Shown here: positions 1 through 8,395 of the stretch, one piece after another | Numbering within the stretch: the stretch's first letter is position 1 | Layout: the number at the start of each line of letters is the position of its first letter | Assembly (NCBI GenBank): GCA_016901395.1 | Contig: JAEAMQ010000050.1 | Span: 1 to 36,986, forward strand | DNA: 36,986 bases | Reading direction: 5' to 3' | DNA from: Prevotella sp. | GTDB lineage: Bacteria > Bacteroidota > Bacteroidia > Bacteroidales > Bacteroidaceae | Translations under genes and position numbers: made by a program | Notes under the pieces: generated by a model | Told to the model about the DNA's origin: nothing | Database searches by the model: none | What the model saw: only the letters and a program-made list of their open reading frames with translations

Positions 1-333
1 GATGGCATCCTTGTGAATCTGGATGATGCGGATGCCGTATTCGTTGTCATAACTCACCTGGATGGTCTCGCAAGGTAGCTTGCCGGGCTGGCGACAAAGC
101 ACGATACCTGTGCCCAGTCGCTAGGCGAGGGCAGAGCTCATGACAAAGCCGCGACTCTCAATTCCCACGATTTTGGTGATGCCTTTATCCTTATACAGGT
201 CAAACAACTCATCACTCAGGATCTTTACACACTCGGGAGTCTTAAACAATGTGGTGACATCTCTGAAGTTAACCCCTTTAATCGGCCAGTCTGGAATGCA
301 TCTCAGATGGTCAAGTAAGACTTTGTTGTTCAT
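1..333 (-). pseudogene. apt: Adenine phosphoribosyltransferase, interrupted by an in-frame stop; 3' end beyond the window
   Basis: APT makes AMP from adenine and PRPP in purine salvage. The first 70 codons (ATG at 333) match the family N-terminus: IPDWPIKGVNFRDVTTLF and GIESRGFVMSSALA. A TAG at 121-123 then interrupts the gene. The same frame continues without another stop to base 1, still reading as APT (RLGTGIVLCRQPGKLPCETI, then an EYG and a HKDAI segment). So no frame is shifted; a single codon, usually a residue such as N, Y or K in relatives, has become TAG. TAG is used as an ordinary stop elsewhere here (for example the topoisomerase gene), so recoding is unlikely. Either a real nonsense mutation or a base-call/assembly error. 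The gene probably follows mnmG on the same strand, 349 bp away. Identity is well supported; its functional state is not. Confidence 0.85.
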
Positions 334-390
334 CTTTTATAGTATGATTATATTCTAATTATTTCTTTTTCAACGATTTATTCGATGTGT

Positions 391-406
391 AGTTTCACGT
401 GAAACA
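391..406. other. parS: parS-like ParB/Spo0J binding site
   Basis: The sequence AGTTTCACGTGAAACA contains the perfect 14-bp palindrome GTTTCACGTGAAAC (392-405). It matches the widely conserved bacterial parS consensus TGTTTCACGTGAAACA at 15 of 16 positions; only the first base differs. ParB loads on such sites to organise and segregate the replication-origin region. It lies in the gap between apt and mnmG (gidA), a gene often found near oriC in other bacteria. No DnaA boxes (TTATCCACA type) were seen in the gap, so this is a centromere-like site rather than the origin itself. ParB binding is inferred from the match. Confidence 0.72.
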
Positions 407-414
407 AACGGAGC

Positions 415-670
415 CTTTGAATTTTGAGATTTGAACATTGAACTTTATGATTTGCCTGTTTGTTGTAATTTAGTGCTGTCTTCTTCTTGATTATTATCTA
501 TTGGATGTCTCAATAATCCTGCCTTTTTCAGCCGTCTTAATGGAATAACCCTGAAGTTCTATACTCAAAAGCTCAATGTTTAACGGCTGTAGGCTTAAAG
601 TTCAAAGCTCAAAGTCCTATGTTTAACGGCCGTAGGCTTAAAGTTCAATGTTCAAAGTTCAATGTTCAAG
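415..670. repeat. AT-rich gap with direct repeats of a TTCAA-rich motif
   Basis: The gap between apt and mnmG has no convincing gene. A 29-bp unit beginning TGTTTAACGGC occurs at 577-605 and 620-648 (one difference, 43-bp spacing). It is followed by repeated AAAGTTCAATGTTCAA words at 640-670, and the reverse-strand form of the same words occurs at 421-450 and again at 16109-16168 upstream of ybeY. These look like dispersed non-coding repeats. Confidence 0.6.
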
Positions 671-682
671 GGATAGACGGTT

Positions 683-2554
683 TTACCTCCCTAATAGCAC
701 GAGCATCACATTGATGTCGCTCGGTGATACGCCGGGGATTCTGCTGGCCTGTCCTAAGGTCTCGGGGTCGATGCGTTCGAGCTTCTGACGGCCTTCGGTG
801 CTGATTTCTTTGAGTTCGCTATAGGTAAAGCGGCCTTTGATACGAATATCTTCCAATCTGTGCATCTTGTCCGCAATCATCTTCTCGCGCTCTATATATC
901 CTTTGTATTTAATGCGGATTTCTGCACCTTCACAAATCTCTTCCTTGCGGTTTTCGGGCGTATTCATCACAGCTTTCAGTTCTGGGATAACCTCCGAAAG
1001 CATAGCCATTGTAATCTGTGGACGGCCGATGAGGTCGGCGATTTTGCATCCCATGCGGAGTGGGGTAGTGCCCATCGCTTCAAGCGCAGCATTGATTTCT
1101 GATGGTTTAACCGATGTCTCGTCACAGAATTTGACAATTCTCTCGATATCTTCCTTCTTTTGCAACCACCAATCCATGCGTTCACGGCCGGCCAATCCCA
1201 AAGCATAGGCTTTCTCAGTGAGCCGTGCGTCGGCATCGTCTTGGCGCAAAAGGATGCGGTATTCTGCCCTCGACGTAAACATTCTATAGGGTTCGTCCAC
1301 GCCCTTGGTGGTCAGATCATCAATCAAAACACCAATATAGCTCTCGTCTCTCCGCATTACAAACGGATCACTTCCGGCACATCTCAGGGCGGCATTGATA
1401 CCGGCAACGATACCCTGTCCGCCTGCTTCCTCGTAGCCAGTGGTGCCATTCACCTGACCAGCCATGAATAATCCGGGGATGATTTTGGACTCCATAGAGT
1501 GCTTCAGCTGCGTCGGGTCGAAGTAATCATACTCGATGGCATAGCCGGGGCGGTAGATTTTTGCATCGCGCAAAGCTGGAATCAGATGGATGGCCCGTAG
1601 CTGTGTCTCCATCGGCATGGACGAAGAGAAGCCGTTAAGATACATCTCGTTGGTGTCTTCTCCTTCCGGTTCGATGAAAAGTGGGTGCTGATTCTTGTCG
1701 GGAAACGTCACGAGCTTGGTCTCGATTGACGGGCAATAACGTGGGCCTGTGGACTGAATTTGCCCATTGAAAAGTGGGGAATTGGCTATGTCCTGACGCA
1801 AAGCCTCATGTGATTCGGGCGTTGTGTAACACGTCCAACAAGGTAGCTGCTTCAGGGTAGGCTGCGACCTGAGGTAGGAAAACTTGTGAAAGTCGTTCTC
1901 TCCGGGCTGTTCTTCGGTATCCTCAAAGTGGATACTGCGCTTGTCGAGACGTACCGGCGTACCCGTTTTCATGCGGGAAACTCGGATGCCCCAGCGCGAA
2001 ATGGATTCCGAAAAATGCGGCACGGCAGGTTCTGCACAGCGTCCTCCCGGCACCTGATGGCGCCCGATGTGCATCAATCCATTGAGAAACGTGCCGGCAG
2101 TGACCACCACACTCTTGGCGTGAAGCTCCACACCCCAGATGGTTTTCACGCCCACGGTCTCTCCATTCTCTACGAGCAGTTCGTCGGCTTGGTCCTGCCA
2201 GATATCAAGATTGGGCGTGCGGTCGAGACGACGACGCCATTCCACGATAAACTTCTCACGGTCGCACTGGGCACGCGGCGACCAAACGGCCGGCCCTTTG
2301 CCCTTGTTGAGCATGCGGAACTGGATGGCTGTAGCATCTGTGACAATACCCATCTGTCCCCCTAAAGCATCGATTTCCCGTACAATCTGACCTTTGGCGA
2401 TACCTCCCACGGCGGGATTGCAACTCATCTGTGCAATCTTATTCATGTCCATAGTCACCAAGCACGTGCGGGCACCCATATTTGCAGCTGCTGTGGCTGC
2501 CTCACAACCGGCGTGGCCTCCTCCAATGACAATCACGTCATAACTGAATTCCAT
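683..2554 (-). CDS. mnmG: tRNA uridine-5-carboxymethylaminomethyl modification enzyme, FAD subunit MnmG (GidA)
   Basis: MnmG, with MnmE, installs the carboxymethylaminomethyl group on the wobble uridine of several tRNAs in the cytoplasm. The 623-residue product has the usual family length. The N-terminal FAD-binding dinucleotide fold is VIVIGGGHAGCEAA (about residues 6-19), followed by the MSCNPAVGGIAKG and GGQMG signatures and the GTFLNGLMHIG segment; the C-terminal helical domain that contacts MnmE and tRNA is complete (ends in MLVLLGR). The ATG at 2554 is preferred over an in-frame TTG at 2587: it is preceded by GATAGGA and gives the family's normal N-terminus. It is divergent from sdhC with about 215 bp between starts. 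A TACTTTTG box at 2575-2582 could be its -7 element, with no good -33 partner. Confidence 0.97.
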   Translation of the reverse strand: MEFSYDVIVIGGGHAGCEAATAAANMGARTCLVTMDMNKIAQMSCNPAVGGIAKGQIVREIDALGGQMGIVTDATAIQFRMLNKGKGPAVWSPRAQCDREKFIVEWRRRLDRTPNLDIWQDQADELLVENGETVGVKTIWGVELHAKSVVVTAGTFLNGLMHIGRHQVPGGRCAEPAVPHFSESISRWGIRVSRMKTGTPVRLDKRSIHFEDTEEQPGENDFHKFSYLRSQPTLKQLPCWTCYTTPESHEALRQDIANSPLFNGQIQSTGPRYCPSIETKLVTFPDKNQHPLFIEPEGEDTNEMYLNGFSSSMPMETQLRAIHLIPALRDAKIYRPGYAIEYDYFDPTQLKHSMESKIIPGLFMAGQVNGTTGYEEAGGQGIVAGINAALRCAGSDPFVMRRDESYIGVLIDDLTTKGVDEPYRMFTSRAEYRILLRQDDADARLTEKAYALGLAGRERMDWWLQKKEDIERIVKFCDETSVKPSEINAALEAMGTTPLRMGCKIADLIGRPQITMAMLSEVIPELKAVMNTPENRKEEICEGAEIRIKYKGYIEREKMIADKMHRLEDIRIKGRFTYSELKEISTEGRQKLERIDPETLGQASRIPGVSPSDINVMLVLLGR

Positions 2555-2574
2555 TCCTATCTTTTCTTTTTGCG

Positions 2575-2582
2575 CAAAAGTA
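2575..2582 (-). promoter_or_regulatory. Possible -7 box of mnmG
   Basis: On the minus strand this reads TACTTTTG, fitting the Bacteroidetes -7 consensus TAnnTTTG, about 20 bases upstream of the mnmG ATG. The same TACTTTTGCGC string precedes coaD. No TTTG is seen at the expected -33 distance, so the call rests on one half-site. Confidence 0.4.
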
Positions 2583-2613
2583 CTCAATTAAATCGAATTT
2601 TTGCCTTTTTTAC

Positions 2614-2644
2614 TTTGAATTATCATCAAAAAGTAGTATTTTTG
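2614..2644 (+). promoter_or_regulatory. sdhCAB promoter
   Basis: TTTG at 2614-2617 and TATTTTTG at 2637-2644 are separated by exactly 19 bases, the Bacteroidetes housekeeping sigma pattern TTTG-N19-TAnnTTTG. Transcription would begin near 2651, giving a leader of about 120 bases before sdhC. Confidence 0.75.
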
Positions 2645-2658
2645 CACTCAAAATACAA

Positions 2659-2690
2659 GGGACGGATACCTATTATATAGTATCGGTCCC
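2659..2690 (+). promoter_or_regulatory. Hairpin at the 5' end of the sdhCAB leader
   Basis: GGGAC (2659-2663) pairs with GTCCC (2686-2690), GATA with TATC and CTAT with ATAG around a TAT loop, interrupted by a G-G mismatch and a bulged C. It starts within about 10 bases of the predicted transcript start. It lacks a U-tract, so it is more likely an mRNA-stabilising or regulatory structure than a terminator; a role is inferred only from position. Confidence 0.5.
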
Positions 2691-2770
2691 CTGCTACTGT
2701 TTCCTATGAAGGCAATTAAAAGAAATCTCGGATTATATCTAACAGTTAAATAATTAAAAATCAATCATTT

Positions 2771-3454
2771 ATGTGGTTAATCAATTCTCCAATTGGTAGA
2801 AAAGTAGTGATGTCGTTGACCGGCATTAGCCTTATTCTATTCCTGACTTTCCACTGTTGCATGAACGTTGCCGCATTCTTCTCCGGGGATGCCTACAACG
2901 TAGTGTGCAAATTTTTGGGAAGCAACTGGTATGCAGTTCTCGGTACGGCAGCACTGGCATTCCTGGCAGTTTGTCATATCGTTTATGCCTTCATCCTGAC
3001 TGCGCAGAACCGCCGCGCCCGCGGTAATCAGCGTTATGAGATGACGAGCCGTCGTCCCGAGGTGAGCTGGGCTTCCCAGAACATGCTTGTATTGGGTCTT
3101 ATTGTGCTCATTGGTCTCATTCTCCACCTCTACAATTTCTGGGGACACATGATGTTTGCAGAACTTGCCGGTATTGAAGTGGCTCATGATCCTGCAGACG
3201 GTTTCGCCTGGATTCAGGAAACGTTTGCCAATCCGGTTTACTCCATTCTCTATTTGGTTTGGATCGTTGCCATCTGGTTCCACCTCTCTCACGGTTTCTG
3301 GAGCTCCATGCAGACATTGGGTTTCAGTGGTAAGATCTGGTTGAAGCGCTGGCAGTGCATCGGTATCGTTTATGTAAGCATACTGATGGGTGTCTTCGCT
3401 ATCCTCGTTCTCTCCTTCTGGCTTGGATTTGCTCCCAGCATGTGCTGTGCTTAA
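2771..3454 (+). CDS. sdhC: Succinate dehydrogenase/fumarate reductase cytochrome b subunit
   Basis: This is the di-haem membrane anchor (b558 family) that links the SdhA/SdhB catalytic arm to the quinone pool. The 227-residue protein has five hydrophobic segments (about residues 13-36, 55-77, 104-125, 157-177, 198-220). Histidines placed for haem ligation are H28 (FHCCMN), H69 (CHIVYAF), H119 (LHLYNF) and H171 (FHLSHGFW). It is first in an operon with sdhA (41-bp gap) and sdhB. In Prevotella-type anaerobes the complex usually runs as a menaquinol:fumarate reductase, but direction cannot be told from sequence. The start is the first ATG after the promoter leader and gives the expected N-terminus ([18 protein letters not shown]). 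Confidence 0.95.
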   Translation: MWLINSPIGRKVVMSLTGISLILFLTFHCCMNVAAFFSGDAYNVVCKFLGSNWYAVLGTAALAFLAVCHIVYAFILTAQNRRARGNQRYEMTSRRPEVSWASQNMLVLGLIVLIGLILHLYNFWGHMMFAELAGIEVAHDPADGFAWIQETFANPVYSILYLVWIVAIWFHLSHGFWSSMQTLGFSGKIWLKRWQCIGIVYVSILMGVFAILVLSFWLGFAPSMCCA

Positions 3455-3495
3455 TTCGCCCTACATCATTCACCATTCATAATTACAAAAAGATT

Positions 3496-5445
3496 ATGTC
3501 ACAAATAGATTCAAGAATTCCTGAAGGCCCTTTGGCTGAGAAATGGACCAATTATAAAGCTCATCAGAAACTTGTCAACCCCGCTAACAAGCGCAAGCTT
3601 GATATCATCGTGGTTGGTACCGGACTGGCTGGCGCCAGTGCTGCCGCCTCACTCGGCGAGATGGGCTTCCATGTTATCAATCTCTGCATACAGGACAGCC
3701 CCCGCCGTGCGCACTCCATCGCCGCACAGGGAGGTATCAATGCAGCCAAGAACTACCAGAATGACGGTGACGCCACCTACCGTCTTTTCTACGATACCAT
3801 TAAGGGAGGTGACTACCGTGCACGTGAGGCCAACGTATATCGACTGGCTGAAGTGAGTGCTGCCATTATCGACCAGTGTGTCGCTCAGGGTGTCCCCTTT
3901 GCCCGTGAATATGGTGGTATGCTTGCCAACCGCTCTTTCGGTGGTGTGCAGGTGAGCCGTACGTTCTATGCCAAGGGACAGACCGGCCAGCAGCTTCTGC
4001 TCGGTGCCTACTCCTCATTGATGAAGGAAGTGAACAACGGCACAGTGGAACTCCACACCCGTACCGAGATGGAAGACGTTGTAATCATCGACGGCCGTGC
4101 CCGCGGTATCATCGCCAAGAACCTCGTTACCGGCAAACTTGAGCGCTATGCAGCCCACGCTGTATGTCTCGCCACCGGTGGTTATGGCAACGCCTACTTC
4201 CTTTCGACCAACGCTATGGGTTGCAACTGTACGGCCGCAGTGCAGGCTTACCGCAAGGGTGCCTACTTCGCCAACCCCTGTTTCGTACAGATCCACCCCA
4301 CCTGTATCCCCGTTCACGGTGACAAGCAGTCCAAGCTGACGCTGATGTCTGAGTCTCTGCGCAACGACGGACGTATCTGGGTGCCCAAGAAACTCGAAGA
4401 CGCCAAGAAGCTCCAGAAGGGCGAAATCAAGGGCCGCGACATCCCCGAGGCCGACCGCGACTACTACTTGGAGCGCCGCTACCCGGCCTTCGGTAACCTC
4501 GTTCCCCGCGACGTGGCCAGCCGTGCCGCCAAGGAGCGCACCGACCAGGGCTTTGGTGTGAACAACACCGGTCTCGCAGTGTTCCTCGATTTCTCTGAAG
4601 CCATCCAGCGACTGGGCCGTGATCGTGTGGCCGAGCGCTATGGAAACCTCTTCGATATGTATGAAGAGATTACCGATGATAACCCCTACGAGAACCCCAT
4701 GATGATCTATCCTGCCATCCACTATACGATGGGCGGCCTCTGGGTAGACTATGAGTTGCAGACCTCTGTCAAGGGCCTCTTCGCCCTCGGAGAGTGCAAC
4801 TTCTCCGACCACGGTGCCAACCGTCTCGGTGCTTCTGCACTGATGCAGGGTCTGAGCGATGGTTATTTCGTGATTCCTTATACCATGCAGAACTATCTGT
4901 CTGACCAGATTACAGTTCCGCGCTTTAGCACAGACCTCCCCGAATTCGACGAGGCTGAGAAGGGCGTACAGGCTGAAATCGACCGCTTGATGAACTCCAA
5001 GTTCCACGACGAGAGCGTCGACTCCATCCACAAGCGTCTCTACAACATCCTCTGGAACTACGTGGGCATGGCCCGCACCGAGGAGGGCTTGAAGAAAGCC
5101 CTGGAGATGTTGAAGCAGATCCGTGTAGAGTTCAACGAGCACGTGCGTATCCCCGGTTCTAAAGAAGGTCTCAACGTGGAGCTCGACAAGGCTATCCACC
5201 TCCGCGACTTCATCACCATGGGCGAACTCATGGCCTACGATGCCCTGCACCGCAACGAGAGCTGTGGCGGACACTTCCGTGAGGAGAGCAAGACCGAGGA
5301 AGGTGAAGCCAAGCGCGATGACGAGAACTTCATGTACGTGGGCTGCTGGAAGTACCAGGGCTCAGACGATGTAGCTCCCGAGTTGCTCAAGGAACCGCTG
5401 AACTATGAGGCTATCAAGGTTCAGACCAGAAATTACAAATCATAA
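3496..5445 (+). CDS. sdhA: Succinate dehydrogenase/fumarate reductase flavoprotein subunit
   Basis: The catalytic subunit carries covalently bound FAD and interconverts succinate and fumarate. At 649 residues it has family length. The dinucleotide fold [21 protein letters not shown] lies near residues 36-56, the flavin-attachment His is in [16 protein letters not shown], and substrate-site segments [14 protein letters not shown] and [18 protein letters not shown] follow; the C-terminal helical and capping regions are complete. The frame is open further upstream to 3355, inside sdhC, but that extension overlaps the neighbour and has no family likeness, so the ATG at 3496 is chosen. Sixteen bases separate its stop from sdhB, indicating one transcript. 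Confidence 0.97.
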   Translation: MSQIDSRIPEGPLAEKWTNYKAHQKLVNPANKRKLDIIVVGTGLAGASAAASLGEMGFHVINLCIQDSPRRAHSIAAQGGINAAKNYQNDGDATYRLFYDTIKGGDYRAREANVYRLAEVSAAIIDQCVAQGVPFAREYGGMLANRSFGGVQVSRTFYAKGQTGQQLLLGAYSSLMKEVNNGTVELHTRTEMEDVVIIDGRARGIIAKNLVTGKLERYAAHAVCLATGGYGNAYFLSTNAMGCNCTAAVQAYRKGAYFANPCFVQIHPTCIPVHGDKQSKLTLMSESLRNDGRIWVPKKLEDAKKLQKGEIKGRDIPEADRDYYLERRYPAFGNLVPRDVASRAAKERTDQGFGVNNTGLAVFLDFSEAIQRLGRDRVAERYGNLFDMYEEITDDNPYENPMMIYPAIHYTMGGLWVDYELQTSVKGLFALGECNFSDHGANRLGASALMQGLSDGYFVIPYTMQNYLSDQITVPRFSTDLPEFDEAEKGVQAEIDRLMNSKFHDESVDSIHKRLYNILWNYVGMARTEEGLKKALEMLKQIRVEFNEHVRIPGSKEGLNVELDKAIHLRDFITMGELMAYDALHRNESCGGHFREESKTEEGEAKRDDENFMYVGCWKYQGSDDVAPELLKEPLNYEAIKVQTRNYKS

Positions 5446-5461
5446 TTAAGGAATCAACAAA

Positions 5462-6217
5462 ATGGATACAAATATTTCATTCACACTGAAAGTATGGCGT
5501 CAGAATGGTCCTACAGCAGAAGGCCATTTCGACACTTTTGAGATGAAGGATATCCCCGGCGATACCTCCTTCCTCGAGATGCTCGACATCCTCAATGAGC
5601 AACTCATTGAAGACAACAAGGAGCCTTTCGTTTTTGACCACGACTGTCGCGAGGGTATCTGCGGTATGTGCTCACTCTACATCAACGGTCATCCCCACGG
5701 CCCCGGCCAGGGAGCCACCACTTGCCAGCTCTACATGCGTCGTTTCAACGATGGTGACGTCATCACCGTTGAGCCTTGGCGCTCGGCTGCCTTCCCTGTG
5801 ATCAAGGACTGCATGGTAGACCGTTCGGCTTTCGACAAGATCATTGCTGCCGGTGGTTACACCAGCGTGCGCACCGGTCAGGCTCAGGATGCCAATGCCA
5901 TCCTCATCCCCAAGCAGGATGCCGACGAGGCTATGGACTGCGCCACCTGTATCGGTTGCGGTGCTTGCGTGGCAGCTTGCAAGAATGGTTCGGCCATGCT
6001 CTTCCTGAGTTCCAAGGTGAGCCAGCTTGCGTTGCTTCCCCAGGGTCGTCCTGAGGCTGCACGCCGCGCCAAGAATATGATTGCCAAGATGGAGGAGCTC
6101 GGCTTCGGAAACTGCACCAACACCCGCGCCTGCGAGGCTGAGTGCCCGAAGAATGAGTCCATCGCCAACATCGCCCGACTCAACCGTGAGTTCATCGCCG
6201 CTAAGTTGGCCGACTAA
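5462..6217 (+). CDS. sdhB: Succinate dehydrogenase/fumarate reductase iron-sulfur subunit
   Basis: SdhB passes electrons between the SdhA flavin and the membrane haems. The 251-residue protein has an N-terminal 2Fe-2S ferredoxin domain with C62, C67, C70 (CREGICGMC) and C88, and a C-terminal domain with C160-x2-C163-x2-C166 (and C169, C173; [14 protein letters not shown]) plus C218, C224 and C228 ([12 protein letters not shown]), enough ligands for the further clusters. It is the last gene of the sdhCAB operon, closed by a strong hairpin terminator about 40 bases downstream. Confidence 0.96.
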   Translation: MDTNISFTLKVWRQNGPTAEGHFDTFEMKDIPGDTSFLEMLDILNEQLIEDNKEPFVFDHDCREGICGMCSLYINGHPHGPGQGATTCQLYMRRFNDGDVITVEPWRSAAFPVIKDCMVDRSAFDKIIAAGGYTSVRTGQAQDANAILIPKQDADEAMDCATCIGCGACVAACKNGSAMLFLSSKVSQLALLPQGRPEAARRAKNMIAKMEELGFGNCTNTRACEAECPKNESIANIARLNREFIAAKLAD

Positions 6218-6257
6218 GACATGCATGCTTCCGTAAGGAAGGTATATTATAATGGTG

Positions 6258-6294
6258 AAGCCCGCAAGCAATTGTCTGCTTGCGGGCTTTCTTT
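6258..6294 (+). terminator. Rho-independent terminator of sdhCAB
   Basis: A perfect 13-bp stem (AAGCCCGCAAGCA at 6258-6270 with TGCTTGCGGGCTT at 6277-6289) closes a six-base loop and runs into TTTCTTT. It lies 40 bases after the sdhB stop. Confidence 0.9.
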
Positions 6295-6381
6295 GTCTGA
6301 GGCTTCGTCATGCCCTCATATCATAGTCCTGACCATACACGTATTCGTCCTTTGACTGCGGATGCTAATGGGTCTATAGCT

Positions 6382-6416
6382 AAAAAAAGAGAGAGACTCC
6401 CATGGAGACTCCCTCT
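6382..6416 (-). terminator. Terminator of the small minus-strand unit
   Basis: On the minus strand GAGGGAGTCTC pairs with GAGTCTCTCTC across a CATGG loop (one T-T mismatch and one G-U pair), followed immediately by seven T. It ends transcription coming from the short gene at 6498-6611. Confidence 0.7.
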
Positions 6417-6497
6417 TGGTGTATTGTATGATGCAGTGATGTGCTGCAAGATGCTCTGTCCTGTAATCTTTGTCTCAACGCATTGAGACTGAGTTGA

Positions 6498-6611
6498 TTA
6501 CTGATACCATACCTCGCCACCTAATTTCTGTGGCGGATCGTTTTCAGGTTTCTTGGGCTCTGGCACAGGGTCCTCATAGATTCCTGCAAGTGTTTTAAGG
6601 TTCTTTGTCAT
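6498..6611 (-). CDS. Small proline/glutamate-rich peptide (37 aa), function unknown
   Basis: A 37-codon ORF starting at ATG 6611 and ending TAA at 6498. The peptide starts MTKNLKTLAGIYEDPVPEP and ends GGEVWYQ, with a lysine-rich N-terminus and an acidic, proline-rich middle; there is no signal peptide or membrane segment. What supports it as a gene is its setting: a TAAATTTG -7 box (6656-6663) with a TTG about 20 bases further upstream, a 38-base leader, and a rho-independent terminator 80 bases after the stop, all on the minus strand and independent of the flanking plus-strand genes. A 7-bp hairpin (GTCTCAA/TTGAGAC) sits between stop and terminator. I do not recognise the family. It could be a secreted or regulatory peptide, or the ORF could be incidental to a small RNA made from the same unit. 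Confidence 0.6.
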   Translation of the reverse strand: MTKNLKTLAGIYEDPVPEPKKPENDPPQKLGGEVWYQ

Positions 6612-6655
6612 AACAGTAGATTTTAAATAAGGTGATTAATCTGTTACCATCGTTG

Positions 6656-6687
6656 CAAATTTAGGAAAAAAATCAATACGCTGCAAC
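6656..6687 (-). promoter_or_regulatory. Promoter of the small peptide gene
   Basis: The minus strand reads GTTG (6687-6684), about 20 bases, then TAAATTTG (6663-6656), close to the Bacteroidetes pattern. The predicted start near 6649 leaves a leader of about 38 bases before ATG 6611. Confidence 0.6.
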
Positions 6688-6776
6688 CCCCTCCCCCCGA
6701 TTTATTCGTGTCAAATTCATTAAAAATCATCATTTTATCTAAAATAAAGTCTATATTTTTATTAAATTTGCATAAT

Positions 6777-8006
6777 ATGACAAATGAGGTTACTAAAATC
6801 TTCATTCGCGACCATCGTGAGGATGATGTCCGTCGGTTGGCTCTTGAAGGCAGCCGTAATTCAGCCGTTGATTTGCCCTTTGCCCTTGACCAGATACAGG
6901 GATGGCAGACGGCCCGCCGTAAGCTCCCCTTCTGGGCGGCTCACGACGATGTGGTCTACCCGCCCCATCTCAACATGGAACAGTGCAGCTCGGAGCAGAC
7001 AGCGCGCTATAAGCAGCAGGTTGTCTGTCGGTTTTTGGCTGATTTCAGTGGCCCGTCCGTGTTGGTAGACCTCACCGGCGGCTATGGTGTCGATTTCTTT
7101 TACCTCTCAGAGCCTTTCACGCGTGCGGTGTATGTAGAGCGCCACGCCGCCTTAAGCGAGCTTGTAGGCCACAATCTGGGCGTTCTCGGGCGGTCGCAGG
7201 CTGAGGTGCATTGCGCCGATGGCGTAGAGTTTCTCGACAGTCTTCCCACGGGCAGCGATAGGTCTGCCGCCACCGTTATCTTCCTTGATCCCGCGCGCCG
7301 TGGCTCCCATGGACAGAAAGTCTTCGGTTTGCAAGACTGTGAACCTGATGTGACGCAGCTGCGCGACCGGCTCCTCGACCGTTGCGATGTGCTCATGCTC
7401 AAACTCTCGCCTATGCTCGACTGGCACGAGGCCTTGCGCCAGCTGTGTCCCTCGGGCCGCGGATGTGAGGTGCATATCGTGTCGGCGGGTGGCGAATGCA
7501 AGGAGTTGCTGCTCGTCATGACCCACGACGATACTCCCCTGCGGGTGTATTGCGTCAATGATGACGAGCTGTTCGACTACATGCCGCAGTCGTCCGACGC
7601 CGCTCCCACCGCCTCGTCAGCCACCGTTTCGGCCCCGTCGCTCGCGGGTTGGCTGCTGGTGCCCAATGCGAGTATCATGAAGGCGGGGTGTTTCCGTGAG
7701 CTGGCTGCAGCCTACGGGTTGCATGTCGTAGACCGCAATTCTCATCTTTTTGTTGCCGATGGGCCTGTTGCTGGTTTTCCCGGACGGCAGTTCTGCATCC
7801 GCGCGGTGTCGTCGATGAACAAGCGTGAGGTGCGTGAGGCGTTGCGGGGCATCACGCAGGCGAACATCGCCACGCGCAATTTCCCGCTCTCCGTCGCAGA
7901 ACTGCGTAAGCGACTGAAGCTCCATGACGGCGGCAGCCTGTACCTCTTTGCTACCACATGGCAGAAACAGCACGTCCTCCTCTTCTGTGAGGCTCCTACA
8001 AAGTAG
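6777..8006 (+). CDS. Class I SAM-dependent methyltransferase with C-terminal THUMP-like region
   Basis: The 409-residue product resembles the conserved Bacteroidetes methyltransferases with an N-terminal helical region, a Rossmann core and a C-terminal THUMP-like domain. Motif I is DLTGGYGVDFFYL (98-110), the acidic ribose-binding residue is E121 (YVERH), ADGVEF lies at 148-152, and DPARR (171-175) sits at the motif IV position. THUMP-like domains suggest an RNA substrate, but the target is not known. ATG 6777 is chosen over an upstream in-frame ATG (6708) because MTNEVTKIFIRDH begins the conserved part. A TAAATTTG box ends only six bases before this ATG, so the mRNA would be almost leaderless if that is the promoter. 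Confidence 0.85.
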   Translation: MTNEVTKIFIRDHREDDVRRLALEGSRNSAVDLPFALDQIQGWQTARRKLPFWAAHDDVVYPPHLNMEQCSSEQTARYKQQVVCRFLADFSGPSVLVDLTGGYGVDFFYLSEPFTRAVYVERHAALSELVGHNLGVLGRSQAEVHCADGVEFLDSLPTGSDRSAATVIFLDPARRGSHGQKVFGLQDCEPDVTQLRDRLLDRCDVLMLKLSPMLDWHEALRQLCPSGRGCEVHIVSAGGECKELLLVMTHDDTPLRVYCVNDDELFDYMPQSSDAAPTASSATVSAPSLAGWLLVPNASIMKAGCFRELAAAYGLHVVDRNSHLFVADGPVAGFPGRQFCIRAVSSMNKREVREALRGITQANIATRNFPLSVAELRKRLKLHDGGSLYLFATTWQKQHVLLFCEAPTK

Positions 8007-8013
8007 TTTTTAA

Positions 8014-8395
8014 AGACATAGTAACATAATAACAGTGGCCATACGGCGGTGAGGTTTTAGACATAGTAACATAATAACAATGGCCATACGGCGGTGGGAT
8101 TTTAGACATAGTAACATAATAACAGTGACCATACGGTGGTGGGGTTTTTAGACAGAAAGACATAAAAACATATAGCTGTGCGTTAGTTGATGTGTTTGTT
8201 ATGTAGTTCTGCCTAAAAAGCAAACAATCATAAGGTCTGTGTCCTTTTGTCTTTATGTCTTAAAACAAACCCCGCGCAGCTATATGTTTTTATGTCTTTC
8301 TGTCTAAAAAACTCCCATCGCGCAGCCACTGTTATTATGTTACTATGTCTAAAACCCCACCGCCGTATGGCCACTGTTATTATGTTACTATGTCT
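8014..8395. repeat. Inverted array of 45-bp repeats
   Basis: Three direct 45/46-bp units lie at 8014-8058, 8059-8103 and 8104-8149 (each begins AGACATAGTAACATAATAAC and contains CATACGGCGGTG or a close variant). They are followed by an AGACAGAAAGACATAAAAAC segment (8150-8182). After a spacer of about 90 bp the reverse complement follows: the same segment at 8273-8305, then two 45-bp units at 8306-8350 and 8351-8395. The whole forms an interrupted palindrome that could fold into a long stem. Short ORFs across it only translate the repeat and are not believed. Confidence 0.85.

Noticed and set aside
4015..5274. 419-codon antisense ORF inside sdhA
   Set aside because: A shadow frame created by codon bias; sdhA is clearly the gene.
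6304..6380. Minus-strand peptide ending KDEYVYGQDYDMRA
   Set aside because: Only about 18 codons after an in-frame stop, and beyond the terminator of the small gene; at most a gene relic.
8014..8395. CRISPR array
   Set aside because: The 45-bp units are contiguous, without unique spacers, and are mirrored as inverted copies; no cas genes are present.
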